DNA of 64,000 bases, taken from assembly GCA_022842245.1 (NCBI GenBank), contig JALHPZ010000001.1, positions 478,702-542,701 on the forward strand, read 5' to 3'. The position numbers and the translations under genes were made by a program. Below, in pieces: positions 8,649-17,076 of this stretch (positions within the stretch are counted from its first letter, which is position 1; each line of letters opens with the position of its first letter). Under the pieces are notes generated by a model, which ran no database searches, was not told the DNA's origin, and worked only from the letters and a program-made list of their open reading frames with translations. This DNA is from Gemmataceae bacterium. GTDB taxonomy: Bacteria; Planctomycetota; Planctomycetia; Gemmatales; Gemmataceae.

Positions 8649-10022
8649 TCAGACGCACAAATCGGGATAGGCATCCGCCAGCTTTTCACGGCGTTCGGCC
8701 GCAGTCAAGGCGCGAACGATGCTGCCCGCGCCGGTCGAAGCGAGGTCGACGAAATTCGGACGAGGGAGCAGTTCGCCGCGAACATCCACCAGCACCGCGA
8801 CCACCGGCCGCATCGTGGCCCGCAGGTTCGCGCGGCCATCGTGCGTCGCGGCCACCACGGCGATCCGTCCGTCCGTCAGTTCCACCACCGTGCCCACCGG
8901 GTGGAACGACAGGTGCATCAGGTATTCCGCGAAGTCGCGATCCAACTTCCCGGCCTCGGCGTCCAACAACGTGTCGGTCAGCGCCGTGCGCGGATCGAGC
9001 GCCGGGCGGTGCGGCCGATCCGCCATCCGCGCCGTGTAGGTGTCCGCGACGGCAAGCAGCCGCGGCAGCGAGCCGATCTCCTCGGCCTGGCATCCCCGAT
9101 GGTAGCCGCTGCCGTCCAACCGCTCGTGATGCGCGATCACGATCTCCGCAAGCGATTCTGCATTCGCGATCGATCGATTCAACAATTCCGCCGAACGCAG
9201 CGGATGGCGCTCGATGAGCCGGCGTTCCTCGATGGTGAGCGCTTCGGTTTTCGCCAGCAACTCGGCAGGTACTTCGAGCATACCCGCATCCATGACGAGC
9301 GCCGCCACGATCGGAAGGGCCGGCTTCATCGCCCATTCGTAGTCGTGCGGCACCAGTCGCGCCAACACCTGTCCCACGTTCAGCGCGTGCGCCGCCACGA
9401 ACTTCGCGACGCCGTCCGTGGCCGGATCGCGATACACGAACCGCAGCCGGGCACCCTGCCGGGCGTCGTCGAGAATGAGTTCCGCAACATCGAAGAAGGC
9501 CCCGGCGGACACGGCCTTGCCCGCGTGCATCGCCATCAACAGGTCCGCGATCCGGGCGATGCGGCCCGCGTCGGCGCGCCGAAGGGAGATCGCGTGCTCC
9601 AACACGCCCAACCGGCCACGGATCACGCGCAACAGTTGCTCGAAGCCGTCGCACATGCGCAATTGCGGTTCCGCGGCGGCCGGGAAGACCTGCGCCAGAC
9701 GCAGCGCCGAATCGGTCAGGCCGATCGTATGCCGGTGGAACCGCGCGAGTGCATCCCCTGAATCGGACCGCACGATGATCGAATCGTCGGCGAGTTGTTT
9801 TTGCTGGCCGACAAGATCCCGCGCCTCCGACAACAACCGGAACGCGCGGCCGGTCAACTGAGCCGGTTCCGTGACGAGCGCCTCGCGGAAGACGGTGGAA
9901 AGCCGGTTCGACGGGTTCGTCGGCAATTCGTCCTCCGCGGCGGCGGGCACGAGCCGAGGTGTCTCTTCAAGCTTCGCTCGAAACGCGGAGATCCGGGCCA
10001 GCAGTTGCCGCGAGTCCGACAT
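8649..10022 (-). CDS. HD-GYP-like protein with degenerate catalytic site
   Basis: A 457-residue protein. The N-terminal half is helical with no recognised motif. The C-terminal half follows the HD-GYP pattern: A-H-A-L-N-V (first His), then A-A-L-V-M-D-A-G-M-L where L-H-D-I-G-K is expected (Met244 replaces the HD His and Met replaces the Lys), a paired-His segment H-H-E-R-L-D-G-S-G-Y-H (about residues 296-306; GYH instead of GYP), and a C-terminal A-D-T-Y-T helix. Active HD-GYP proteins hydrolyse cyclic-di-GMP with a metal pair; loss of the HD His argues against normal catalysis, so a sensor or scaffold role is possible. Start ATG 10022 follows a G-rich ribosome site. Confidence 0.8.
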   Translation of the reverse strand: MSDSRQLLARISAFRAKLEETPRLVPAAAEDELPTNPSNRLSTVFREALVTEPAQLTGRAFRLLSEARDLVGQQKQLADDSIIVRSDSGDALARFHRHTIGLTDSALRLAQVFPAAAEPQLRMCDGFEQLLRVIRGRLGVLEHAISLRRADAGRIARIADLLMAMHAGKAVSAGAFFDVAELILDDARQGARLRFVYRDPATDGVAKFVAAHALNVGQVLARLVPHDYEWAMKPALPIVAALVMDAGMLEVPAELLAKTEALTIEERRLIERHPLRSAELLNRSIANAESLAEIVIAHHERLDGSGYHRGCQAEEIGSLPRLLAVADTYTARMADRPHRPALDPRTALTDTLLDAEAGKLDRDFAEYLMHLSFHPVGTVVELTDGRIAVVAATHDGRANLRATMRPVVAVLVDVRGELLPRPNFVDLASTGAGSIVRALTAAERREKLADAYPDLCV

Positions 10023-10246
10023 GGTCCACCCCCGTTCGTCGAGTGCGGCCGGCCCCCGCCAAACCGCACGCAACGATCCCCGGAGGCATATCGACGGTCG
10101 ACAGGTGGTAACTTGAGTTGATTTTGACGATCGCATCGATTTTGCCGACATGTGGCGATGATTCCTTTCCATTCGGCTACGGTCGGAATCCGTTGGGCTA
10201 TCCCCGTTCGCGACCAGAATCGCCGGGATTTGTCTATCCTTTCAAC

Positions 10247-11419
10247 ATGAAGAAACTCCTCTCCATACTTGCCCTTGTTTATTTCTCGTTCCCGTCCGCC
10301 GGGGCGCAGCCAGAGTTCCGCGGTGTGTGGGTCGCAACGGTGGCCAACATCGACTGGCCCTCAAAACCCGGGCTGCCGGCCGAGGAGCAGAAACGCGAAC
10401 TCCTCGCGCTCCTCGACAAGTGCAAGGACCTGAACCTCAACGTCGTCGTCTTCCAGGTCCGGCCGATGTGCGACGCGCTCTACGAGTCGAAGCTCGAGCC
10501 GTGGTCGTCGTTCCTCACCGGCACGCAGGGGAAGCATCCGGGGTACGACCCGCTGGCGCTCGCTGTCGAGGAGGCGCACAAGCGGAAGCTCGAACTGCAC
10601 GTCTGGCTGAACCCGTACCGGGCGTGGAGCCCGACCGCCAAGGGGGAGCCGGCGGTGAACCACCTCGTGAAAGCCCGGCCCGACCTCGCCAAGAAGTACG
10701 GCAAGCACCACTGGCTCAACCCGACGCATCCGGAGGTGAAGGCGCACTCGCTCGCCGTCGCGATCGACGTGGTCACGCGCTACGACATCGATGGCGTCCA
10801 TATGGACGACTACTTCTACCCGTACCCGGAACCGGACGAGAACAAGAAGGAGATTCCGTTCCCCGACGACGACACGTGGGAAATCTATCGGAAGGGCGGC
10901 GGGGAACTGAGCCGCGACGACTGGCGGCGGGATGCGGTGAACGGATTCGTGAAGGAACTGTACGAAGGGGTCCACAAGGCGAAGCCGTGGGTGAAGGTGG
11001 GCATCTCGCCGTTCGGCATCTGGCGGCCGGGGCACCCGGAGGGGATCGCGGGGTTCGACCAGTACGGCAAGCTCTACGCCGACGCGAAGCTCTGGCTGAA
11101 CGAAGGCTGGGTCGACTACTGGACCCCGCAGCTCTACTGGCCGATCGCGCAGGAGAAGCAGAGCTATCCGAAACTGCTCGATTGGTGGCAGAAGGAAAAC
11201 ATGAAGGGCCGATTGATCGTGCCGGGGAACTACACGGGGAAGTATTCGGCCGAAGAGATCGTGAACCAAGTGAAGCGGACGCGTGCGATGGGGGCGGGCG
11301 GGAACGTGCACTTCAGCATGAAGTCGTTGACGGGCGAAAAGCTCGCGAAGCTGAAGGAGCTGTACGCCGAGCCGGCGGCGATGCCGGCGATGCCGTGGCT
11401 GGGGGCTCGGAAGAAGTAA
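10247..11419 (+). CDS. exported glycoside hydrolase-like (GHL10/DUF187) protein
   Basis: A 390-residue protein with a signal peptide (about residues 1-20, ending ...SAGA-Q). It then starts directly with the family signature P-E-F-R-G-V-W-V-A-T-V-A-N-I-D-W-P, followed by conserved TIM-barrel strands: V-V-V-F-Q-V-R-P, L-H-V-W-L-N-P-Y-R and D-G-V-H-M-D-D-Y-F-Y-P-Y-P. GHL10 proteins (including the divisome protein DigH) act on glycan, in known cases denuded peptidoglycan strands. Exported peptidoglycan or polysaccharide hydrolysis is therefore the likely role. The frame is open upstream, but ATG 10247 begins the signal peptide. Confidence 0.88.
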   Translation: MKKLLSILALVYFSFPSAGAQPEFRGVWVATVANIDWPSKPGLPAEEQKRELLALLDKCKDLNLNVVVFQVRPMCDALYESKLEPWSSFLTGTQGKHPGYDPLALAVEEAHKRKLELHVWLNPYRAWSPTAKGEPAVNHLVKARPDLAKKYGKHHWLNPTHPEVKAHSLAVAIDVVTRYDIDGVHMDDYFYPYPEPDENKKEIPFPDDDTWEIYRKGGGELSRDDWRRDAVNGFVKELYEGVHKAKPWVKVGISPFGIWRPGHPEGIAGFDQYGKLYADAKLWLNEGWVDYWTPQLYWPIAQEKQSYPKLLDWWQKENMKGRLIVPGNYTGKYSAEEIVNQVKRTRAMGAGGNVHFSMKSLTGEKLAKLKELYAEPAAMPAMPWLGARKK

Positions 11420-11422
11420 GAG

Positions 11423-11530
11423 ATGGCCCGCTGATGACGCGGATCGGAAGACGCAGATGAAGATGATGGAAAACCAATTGTCTTAATCCTCTTCATCAGC
11501 GTCCGAAGGTCGGCGTCATCAGCGGGCCAT
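11423..11530. repeat. 108-bp imperfect palindromic element
   Basis: Outer arms of 18 bases are perfect inverted repeats (ATGGCCCGCTGATGACGC at 11423-11440 and its complement at 11513-11530). The inner halves are still recognisably complementary, with mismatches and small gaps, meeting at CAATTG (11475-11480). It fills nearly the whole gap between two convergent genes. The form suggests a REP or MITE-like dispersed repeat; it might also work as a bidirectional transcription stop. Confidence 0.75.
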
Positions 11531-11535
11531 TGATT

Positions 11536-12006
11536 TCAAAGCCCCAGCGACTTGCGCTTCTCGGCGACGTGGACGAGGTGGCCGTTGATGTGGTTGATCG
11601 CGCCCTGGATCACGGATGCCAGCGTCACCGGACCCTTGATGCTGTGCTCGCCCTTGCGTTCCAGCTGCGCCGGCGTCAGCTTCTCGATGATCCGCGCCAT
11701 CGCCGTGCGCGTCGCGTCCACGACGGCCAGTTCCTCGTTCAGGTCGCGGTCGTCGTAGTGTAGTTGTGTGACGAAGAGGTTCTCGTCGGCCGCCAGCAAC
11801 TTCGCCTCCGATAGGGCGATAATGCGCTTCATCCGTTCCACGAGGATCGGCTCGAAGTCGGCGATGTGGCAGACGACTTCCAGCGTGCTCCACTTGCCGG
11901 GCACGGGGCGGGCGAGCAGTTGCTCGCGCGTCATTCCGGCGACGGCGGCGCGGAGGTCGGCGGCACCCTGGCGGTACGCGGCGGCGTATTCGACGGCGGT
12001 CGGCAT
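11536..12006 (-). CDS. DinB/YfiT-like four-helix protein
   Basis: A 156-residue soluble protein with the DinB superfamily layout: an N-terminal helix ending at W-S-T-L-E-V-V-C-H-I-A-D-F-E (first metal His) and a C-terminal helix H-I-N-G-H-L-V-H-V carrying the other histidines. These three His usually bind a divalent metal at the open end of a four-helix bundle. Known relatives include thiol transferases and damage-inducible proteins; the substrate here is unknown. It is convergent with the GHL10 gene across the palindrome and divergent from the amidohydrolase at 12091. Confidence 0.85.
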   Translation of the reverse strand: MPTAVEYAAAYRQGAADLRAAVAGMTREQLLARPVPGKWSTLEVVCHIADFEPILVERMKRIIALSEAKLLAADENLFVTQLHYDDRDLNEELAVVDATRTAMARIIEKLTPAQLERKGEHSIKGPVTLASVIQGAINHINGHLVHVAEKRKSLGL

Positions 12007-12090
12007 GGGGGAACTCCTTGGTAGGGAACCGCCATTTTATTTCCGCCCGCCGCTACAACAGCCGGAATCCCTCCCGCCGCGAGACACGCC

Positions 12091-13731
12091 ATGAAGCGAT
12101 TGCTCACCTTCGCCCTGATCCTGACCGTCGTGGGGCAACTACCCGCCGCCGAGCCGGAGTATGACCTCCTCATCAAAGGCGGCAAAATCGTCGACGGCAC
12201 CGGCAACCCGTGGTATCTCGGCGACGTGGCCATCCGCGGCGATGCCATTGTCGCCGTCGGACGCGTGACTGGTACCGCCCAAAAGACGATCGATGCGAAG
12301 GGGAGAGTCGTCGCGCCCGGCTTTATCGACATGCACTCGCACTCCGACCTGCTGCTGCTCGAAGACGGCAACGCGCCGAGCAAGGTCCGACAGGGCGTGA
12401 CGACGGAAGTCCTCGGCGAAGGGAACTCGGTCGCGCCGTATCCGGGGCGGATGGGCGGCGGGCGCTTCGAGAAACTCTCCGACTACTTCCAGGCCACGCG
12501 CAAGAACGGCATCGCGGTGAACGTGGCCACGTACGTCGGCCTCGATAACGTCTGGCAGTCGGCGATGGGCCAATCGCACGCCCGGCCGACCTCGGCGCAG
12601 TTCGAAACGATGAAGGCGACGCTCGACGCGGCGATGAGGGATGGCGCGTTCGGGCTTTCCAGCATGCTGGCGATGCCGCCGGGGTCGCTCGCGACGACGG
12701 ACGATCTGGTCGAGTTGGGGAAAGTCGTCGCGAAGCACGGCGGCATCTACTCGACGCACAACCGCCACGAGGGGACGGACGTCGTCGCGGCCGTGACGGA
12801 AGCGATCGCGATCGGCGAACGCGCCGGCATCCCCGTGGACATCATTCACCTGAAGATCGCCGACCAAAAGCTCTGGGGGAAGATGGATCGACTGATCGCG
12901 CTGATCGACGGGGCCCGCGCCCGGGGCGTCAATGTGCAGGCGAACGTGTACCCCTATACGCGCGGGAACAACAACCTCGCGAGCATCGTGCCGCCGTGGG
13001 CCCACGAGGGCGGCACCGCGAAGATGCTCGAACGGCTGAAGGATCAGACCCTGCGGCCGCGCCTCAAGAAGGAGATCCGCGAGGGGATCCCCGGCTGGTA
13101 CAACCACTTCACCGCCGTCGGCGGCGACTGGTCGCGGATGCTCGTGAGCGGGAAGGGGAGCTACGAAGGGCTGACGATGGACCGTGTGATCGCCGCGAAG
13201 ACGAAGGATCGGTCGCCGACGCCGGACGAACTCGACGTGTTCTTCGACCTCCTGATCGCCGAGGGCGGTTCGGTTCCGACGGTGTACGAGCACCACACCG
13301 AGGCGGACATGAATCTGGCGATGAAGCAGCCGTGGTGTTCGATTGGTTCTGACGGCAGCGCATACGCCACCGAGGGACCGCTGCGCCGGGGGAACCCGCA
13401 TCCGCGGAACTTCGGCACGTTCCCCCGCGTGCTTGGCGTCTACGTTCGGGAGAAAAAGGTGCTCGCGCTCGAGGACGCCGTGAGGAAGATGACCTCGCTG
13501 AACGCCGCGAAACTCGGTCTCGCCGATCGCGGTCTCCTGAAGGCGGGGCTGAAGGCGGACGTGACGGTGTTCGACGCCGAGCGCGTGATCGACAAGTCGA
13601 CGTACACCGATCCGTTCCACTATGGCGAAGGAATCGATGCCGTGATCGTGAACGGCCAACCGGTGTTGCTGAACGGCCAGCCGACAGGGGCGCGTCCGGG
13701 CCGCGGATTGAAGCCGGGCCATCAACCCTGA
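12091..13731 (+). CDS. exported D-aminoacylase-type amidohydrolase
   Basis: A 546-residue protein with a cleavable signal peptide (about residues 1-19). The amidohydrolase-3 / N-acyl-D-amino-acid deacylase pattern is clear: D-L-L-I-K-G-G-K-I-V-D-G-T at the beta-sandwich start, metal motif F-I-D-M-H-S-H-S-D, then S-T-H-N-R-H-E-G, V-D-I-I-H-L-K and a C-terminal K-A-D-V-T-V-F-D. The family hydrolyses N-acyl-D-amino acids or D-amino-acid dipeptides; a role in scavenging D-amino-acid products from cell-wall turnover is inference. Its stop and the stop of convergent pyrB are separated by one base. Confidence 0.88.
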   Translation: MKRLLTFALILTVVGQLPAAEPEYDLLIKGGKIVDGTGNPWYLGDVAIRGDAIVAVGRVTGTAQKTIDAKGRVVAPGFIDMHSHSDLLLLEDGNAPSKVRQGVTTEVLGEGNSVAPYPGRMGGGRFEKLSDYFQATRKNGIAVNVATYVGLDNVWQSAMGQSHARPTSAQFETMKATLDAAMRDGAFGLSSMLAMPPGSLATTDDLVELGKVVAKHGGIYSTHNRHEGTDVVAAVTEAIAIGERAGIPVDIIHLKIADQKLWGKMDRLIALIDGARARGVNVQANVYPYTRGNNNLASIVPPWAHEGGTAKMLERLKDQTLRPRLKKEIREGIPGWYNHFTAVGGDWSRMLVSGKGSYEGLTMDRVIAAKTKDRSPTPDELDVFFDLLIAEGGSVPTVYEHHTEADMNLAMKQPWCSIGSDGSAYATEGPLRRGNPHPRNFGTFPRVLGVYVREKKVLALEDAVRKMTSLNAAKLGLADRGLLKAGLKADVTVFDAERVIDKSTYTDPFHYGEGIDAVIVNGQPVLLNGQPTGARPGRGLKPGHQP

Positions 13732-13732
13732 T

Positions 13733-14665
13733 CTATCGCCCGCAGACTCGCGCCAGCACGGCCATGCGCACGGCGAGGCCGTTCTCGACTTGTTGCAGGA
13801 TCGCGGAATTCGGCCCGTCGGCCACGTCGGGCGTGATCTCCACGCCGCGGTTGATCGGCCCCGGCGCCAGGATCAGAACATCCGGTTTCGACGCCTTCAT
13901 CCGCTCCCCGTTCATGCCGAACAGGTGCGCGTACTCGCCGACGGAAGGGAAGAACGCGCTGCGCTGCCGTTCGAACTGGACGCGCAGGAGGTTTACGACG
14001 TCGCAACGAGGCAGGATCTCGTCCAGGTCGTCGGCGATCTCCACGCCGAATTGCGCCACTTCGGGCGGCACGAGTGTCGGCGGACCGCACACGATCACGT
14101 GAGCGCCGAGTTTTCGCAACCCGTGGATGTTGCTCCGCGCTACGCGACTGTGCAGGATGTCGCCCACGAGCGCGACGGTCAGCCCCGCGACGCGGCCCTT
14201 GCGTTGTCGGATCGTGAGGATGTCCAGCAACCCCTGCGTCGGGTGCTCGTGGCTGCCGTCCCCGGCGTTGATGACGCTGACGTGCGGCTGGAGGTGTCGC
14301 GTGAGCATTTCCGGCGAGCCGGACGATGTATGTCGCACGATGACCGCGTCGATTCCCATCGCTTCGATGTTGCGGACGGTGTCGATGAAGGTCTCGCCCT
14401 TCGAGGTGCTGGAACCGCCGGGCGAGAAGTCTTGCACGTCGCCGCCGAGTCGCCGGGCGGCGAGCTGGAAGCTGATTTTGGTGCGGGTGGACGGCTCGAA
14501 GAAGAGCGTGACGATGAGCTTGCCCTTGAGGTCGTCGCGCTTGGGCGTATCGCCGACGCCGACGCCGAGGTAGGTCTCGGCCCGGTCGAGGATCGCGGTC
14601 ATTTCTTCCGCGGACAGCCGTTCCAGCCCGAGCAGGTGTTTCATGGGGGTGCCGTTCGTGGTCAT
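13733..14665 (-). CDS. pyrB: aspartate carbamoyltransferase catalytic chain
   Basis: A 310-residue ATCase that condenses carbamoyl phosphate with aspartate in the second step of pyrimidine synthesis. Carbamoyl-phosphate site: F-F-E-P-S59-T60-R61-T62; G-G-S-S-T-S-K-G-E loop with the catalytic Lys; H141-P-T-Q144; and the C-terminal A-P-G-P-I-N-R-G loop. Length is normal for the catalytic chain; no pyrI or pyrC lies alongside. Alternative ATG 14644 would remove seven residues. The gene stands alone on its strand and is divergent from the aminotransferase gene. Confidence 0.95.
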   Translation of the reverse strand: MTTNGTPMKHLLGLERLSAEEMTAILDRAETYLGVGVGDTPKRDDLKGKLIVTLFFEPSTRTKISFQLAARRLGGDVQDFSPGGSSTSKGETFIDTVRNIEAMGIDAVIVRHTSSGSPEMLTRHLQPHVSVINAGDGSHEHPTQGLLDILTIRQRKGRVAGLTVALVGDILHSRVARSNIHGLRKLGAHVIVCGPPTLVPPEVAQFGVEIADDLDEILPRCDVVNLLRVQFERQRSAFFPSVGEYAHLFGMNGERMKASKPDVLILAPGPINRGVEITPDVADGPNSAILQQVENGLAVRMAVLARVCGR

Positions 14666-14696
14666 CGATGTTTGGGTTCAGAATATGGAAGCCGCC

Positions 14697-14726
14697 TTGA
14701 CATCATTGGCCGATTGCCCGTATTCC
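14697..14726 (+). promoter_or_regulatory. putative sigma70-type promoter for the DegT gene
   Basis: A perfect TTGACA (14697-14702) is followed after 18 bases by TATTCC (14721-14726). The start codon at 14774 would be about 40 nt downstream of the transcription start. The -10 is imperfect, but the -35 is the best in the window. Confidence 0.45.
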
Positions 14727-14773
14727 CGATGCAAGAAACCGCGACTACCGAAACTTGGGAAAGGATTCCCGCG

Positions 14774-15934
14774 ATGTCCGACCGCCCCGCGCCCGTGCCG
14801 ATGTGCGACGTGAACGCCCAGTATCGGGCCTTGCAACCGGAGATCGACGCCGCCGTGGCGCGTGTGTTGGCGTCGGGACTGGCCATCAACGGTCCGGACG
14901 TGGCGGCATTCGAGAAGGAAACGGCGGAGTTCTGCGGCGCGAAACACGCCATCGGTTGCGCGAACGGCACCGACGCCATCCTGCTCGCCCTCGCCGCCCT
15001 CGATATCGGCCCCGGCGACGAGGTCATCCTGCCGCCATTCACGTTCTTCGCCACGCTCGGTTCGGTGCTTCGTTGCGGCGCGACTCCGGTCTTCGCCGAC
15101 ATCGAGCCAGACAGTTTCAACATCGATCCGAAGGAAATCGCGAAGAAAGTGACCGCGCGCACGAAAGCGGTCATTCCGGTTCATCTCTTCGGCCAGTGCG
15201 CCGAATTGGACGCGATCCAGGCGATCGCCGACCAGCATGGTTTCTCCGTGATCGAAGACGCGGCCCAGTCCTTCGGTGCCGTGTATCGCGGCCGGCGATG
15301 CGGCAGTTTCGGGGCGGTCAACTGCTTCAGCTTCTATCCCAGCAAGAACCTTGGCACCCTCGGCGATGCCGGCCTCGTGACGACGAACGATGATCGACTG
15401 GCGAAGAAACTGCTCGCTTATCGAAACCACGGCAGCGAAGTGAAGTACTACCACAAATACGTGGGTTGGAACGCCCGGCTCGATACGCTGCACGCGGCGA
15501 TTCTGCGCGTCAAGCTGCCCAAGGTCGATGAGTGGATCGCCGGGCGGCGCGATGCCGCGGCGCGCTACGACAAATTGATCGACGGCGCGGGACTCGATGG
15601 CTTCTTCCAGCGCCCCGCGTCGCTGCCGAATCGGCTGCACACCTTCAATCAGTACACCGTCCGCGTGACGGCCGAACGCCGCGATGATCTCGTGAAATTC
15701 CTGCGAGAAGGTGGGATCTCGTGCGACGTGTATTACCCGCTTGGCCTGCACCGCCAGGAATGCGTGCGGCACTTGGGCCACCGCGAAGGGGAATTCCCGA
15801 TCGCGGAGGAGGCGTGCCGGACGGTCGTTTCCCTGCCGATCTTCCCGGAGATTTCTGTCGAACAACAACGTCGCGTGGTCGAGCGGTGCTCGGCTTTCGC
15901 CGCGATGGGCCAAAGCCTCCGCCGAGCGGCGTGA
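14774..15934 (+). CDS. DegT/DnrJ/EryC1-family PLP aminotransferase
   Basis: A 386-residue sugar aminotransferase-type enzyme. Motifs in order: C-A-N-G-T-D-A-I (PLP phosphate loop), the P-P-F-T-F-F-A-T segment, V-I-E-D-A-A-Q-S-F-G-A, the PLP lysine in F-Y-P-S-K191-N-L-G-T-L-G-D-A-G, and W-N-A-R-L-D-T-L-H-A-A. Family members aminate nucleotide-linked keto sugars for surface polysaccharides; the precise sugar is unknown. GGAAAGGA lies about eight bases before ATG 14774. A longer open frame exists upstream, but it runs antisense through pyrB. It stands alone, ending at a strong terminator. Confidence 0.92.
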   Translation: MSDRPAPVPMCDVNAQYRALQPEIDAAVARVLASGLAINGPDVAAFEKETAEFCGAKHAIGCANGTDAILLALAALDIGPGDEVILPPFTFFATLGSVLRCGATPVFADIEPDSFNIDPKEIAKKVTARTKAVIPVHLFGQCAELDAIQAIADQHGFSVIEDAAQSFGAVYRGRRCGSFGAVNCFSFYPSKNLGTLGDAGLVTTNDDRLAKKLLAYRNHGSEVKYYHKYVGWNARLDTLHAAILRVKLPKVDEWIAGRRDAAARYDKLIDGAGLDGFFQRPASLPNRLHTFNQYTVRVTAERRDDLVKFLREGGISCDVYYPLGLHRQECVRHLGHREGEFPIAEEACRTVVSLPIFPEISVEQQRRVVERCSAFAAMGQSLRRAA

Positions 15935-15952
15935 GTGCGCACCGCAAACGCG

Positions 15953-15983
15953 AAAACCCCCGGCACGTTGGCCGGGGGTTTTT
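15953..15983. terminator. bidirectional rho-independent terminator
   Basis: AAAACCCCCGGC and GCCGGGGGTTTTT pair as a 12-bp stem with loop ACGTTG. On the plus strand the T-run ends the DegT transcript; on the minus strand the complementary A-run gives a T-run that ends the korAB transcript, whose last stop is at 16001. It is the only textbook intrinsic terminator in the window. Confidence 0.9.
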
Positions 15984-16000
15984 CTTGGATGGCGGGCGAT

Positions 16001-17020
16001 TTACTCGACCGTCCAGACGTCCTCGGCCTTGAAAAGGTCCGCCACGACGCCCTTGCCCTTCTTCGCCGTGATGTCGGCAATCTGCTTGTCCAGCAGTTCC
16101 TCGTAGCACGGTTTGCGGAACGACCGGAACACGCCCACGACTTCCGGGAACTTCGGACCGACCATGCGGCTCAACAGGGTCGCGAGCGTTGGGTCTTCCG
16201 TCGTTTCATCGTGAACGAGAATGTCATCGAGTCCGCAGTCCTTGCCGATCTCCACGACTTCAGGTTTCAGGCCGTTCAGGCGGATCCCCTTGTTGCGATC
16301 CTTGCCAAAGATCATGGGCTTGCCGTGCTCGACGTAGAGCAGGTTGTCCGCCTTGACGCTCTTGTCGGTGGCGTAGGCCCAGACTTCGTCGTTGAAGATC
16401 TTGCAGTTCTGGTAAATCTCGACGAACGCGGCTCCTTTGTGGGCGGCGGCCTTTTGCAGCGTCTCGGTCAGGTGCTTCACATCGACGTCGACGGTGCGGG
16501 CGACAAAGGTGGCCTCGGACGCGATGGCGATGGTGAGCGGGCGGATCGGCGTTTCAAGGGAACCCGTTTTGCTGGTCTTGGAGGGCGTGCCCGTGCGGCT
16601 GGTGGGCGAGTACTGGCCCTTCGTCAGACCATAGATCTCGTTGTTGAACAGGAGGATCTTGAGGTCGATGTTGCGGCGCAGGACGTGCAGCAAGTGGTTG
16701 CCGCCAATGGAAAGTCCGTCGCCGTCGCCCGTGACAACCCAAATTTGCAGGTCGGGGTTGGCGAGCCGCAAACCGGTGGCCACGGTCGGCGCACGGCCGT
16801 GGATGGTGTGGAAACCATAGGTGTTCATGTAGTACGGAAACCGGCTGGAGCAGCCGATGCCGGACACGAACACCATCTTCTCGCGCGGCACGCCGACGTT
16901 GCCGAGTGCCTTTTTCATCTGCGCGAGGATGGAATAATCCCCGCAGCCGGGGCACCAGCGGACTTCCTGGTCCGTGGTGAGATCCTTGACGGACAAGGTC
17001 GGGAGAGCGGTCGCACTCAT
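16001..17020 (-). CDS. korB: 2-oxoacid:ferredoxin oxidoreductase beta subunit
   Basis: A 339-residue TPP-binding subunit, probably of 2-oxoglutarate:ferredoxin oxidoreductase. It has W-C23-P-G-C26-G-D near the N-terminus (iron-sulfur ligands with C57 of I-G-C-S-S-R), the G98-D-G-D TPP/Mg motif, and the matching N-N-E-I-Y-G-L-T-K-G-Q-Y-S-P-T segment. The enzyme oxidatively decarboxylates the keto acid to the acyl-CoA while reducing ferredoxin. It lies 56 bp downstream of korA on the same strand, and this pair is the actinobacterial/planctomycete-style two-subunit form. Substrate choice (2-oxoglutarate rather than pyruvate) is inferred from overall resemblance. Confidence 0.92.
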   Translation of the reverse strand: MSATALPTLSVKDLTTDQEVRWCPGCGDYSILAQMKKALGNVGVPREKMVFVSGIGCSSRFPYYMNTYGFHTIHGRAPTVATGLRLANPDLQIWVVTGDGDGLSIGGNHLLHVLRRNIDLKILLFNNEIYGLTKGQYSPTSRTGTPSKTSKTGSLETPIRPLTIAIASEATFVARTVDVDVKHLTETLQKAAAHKGAAFVEIYQNCKIFNDEVWAYATDKSVKADNLLYVEHGKPMIFGKDRNKGIRLNGLKPEVVEIGKDCGLDDILVHDETTEDPTLATLLSRMVGPKFPEVVGVFRSFRKPCYEELLDKQIADITAKKGKGVVADLFKAEDVWTVE

Positions 17021-17076
17021 GGTAATGCAAGGTATGAGAAGGAAGCCCGCGGACGAACGTCCGCGGGCGGTGAAAT

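Noticed and set aside
12139-13725. 528-codon minus-strand frame
   Set aside because: Mirrors the amidohydrolase gene; composition typical of antisense GC-rich frames.
13790-14773. Upstream extension of the DegT aminotransferase frame
   Set aside because: It runs antisense through pyrB; the aminotransferase fold starts after ATG 14774 with its own ribosome site.
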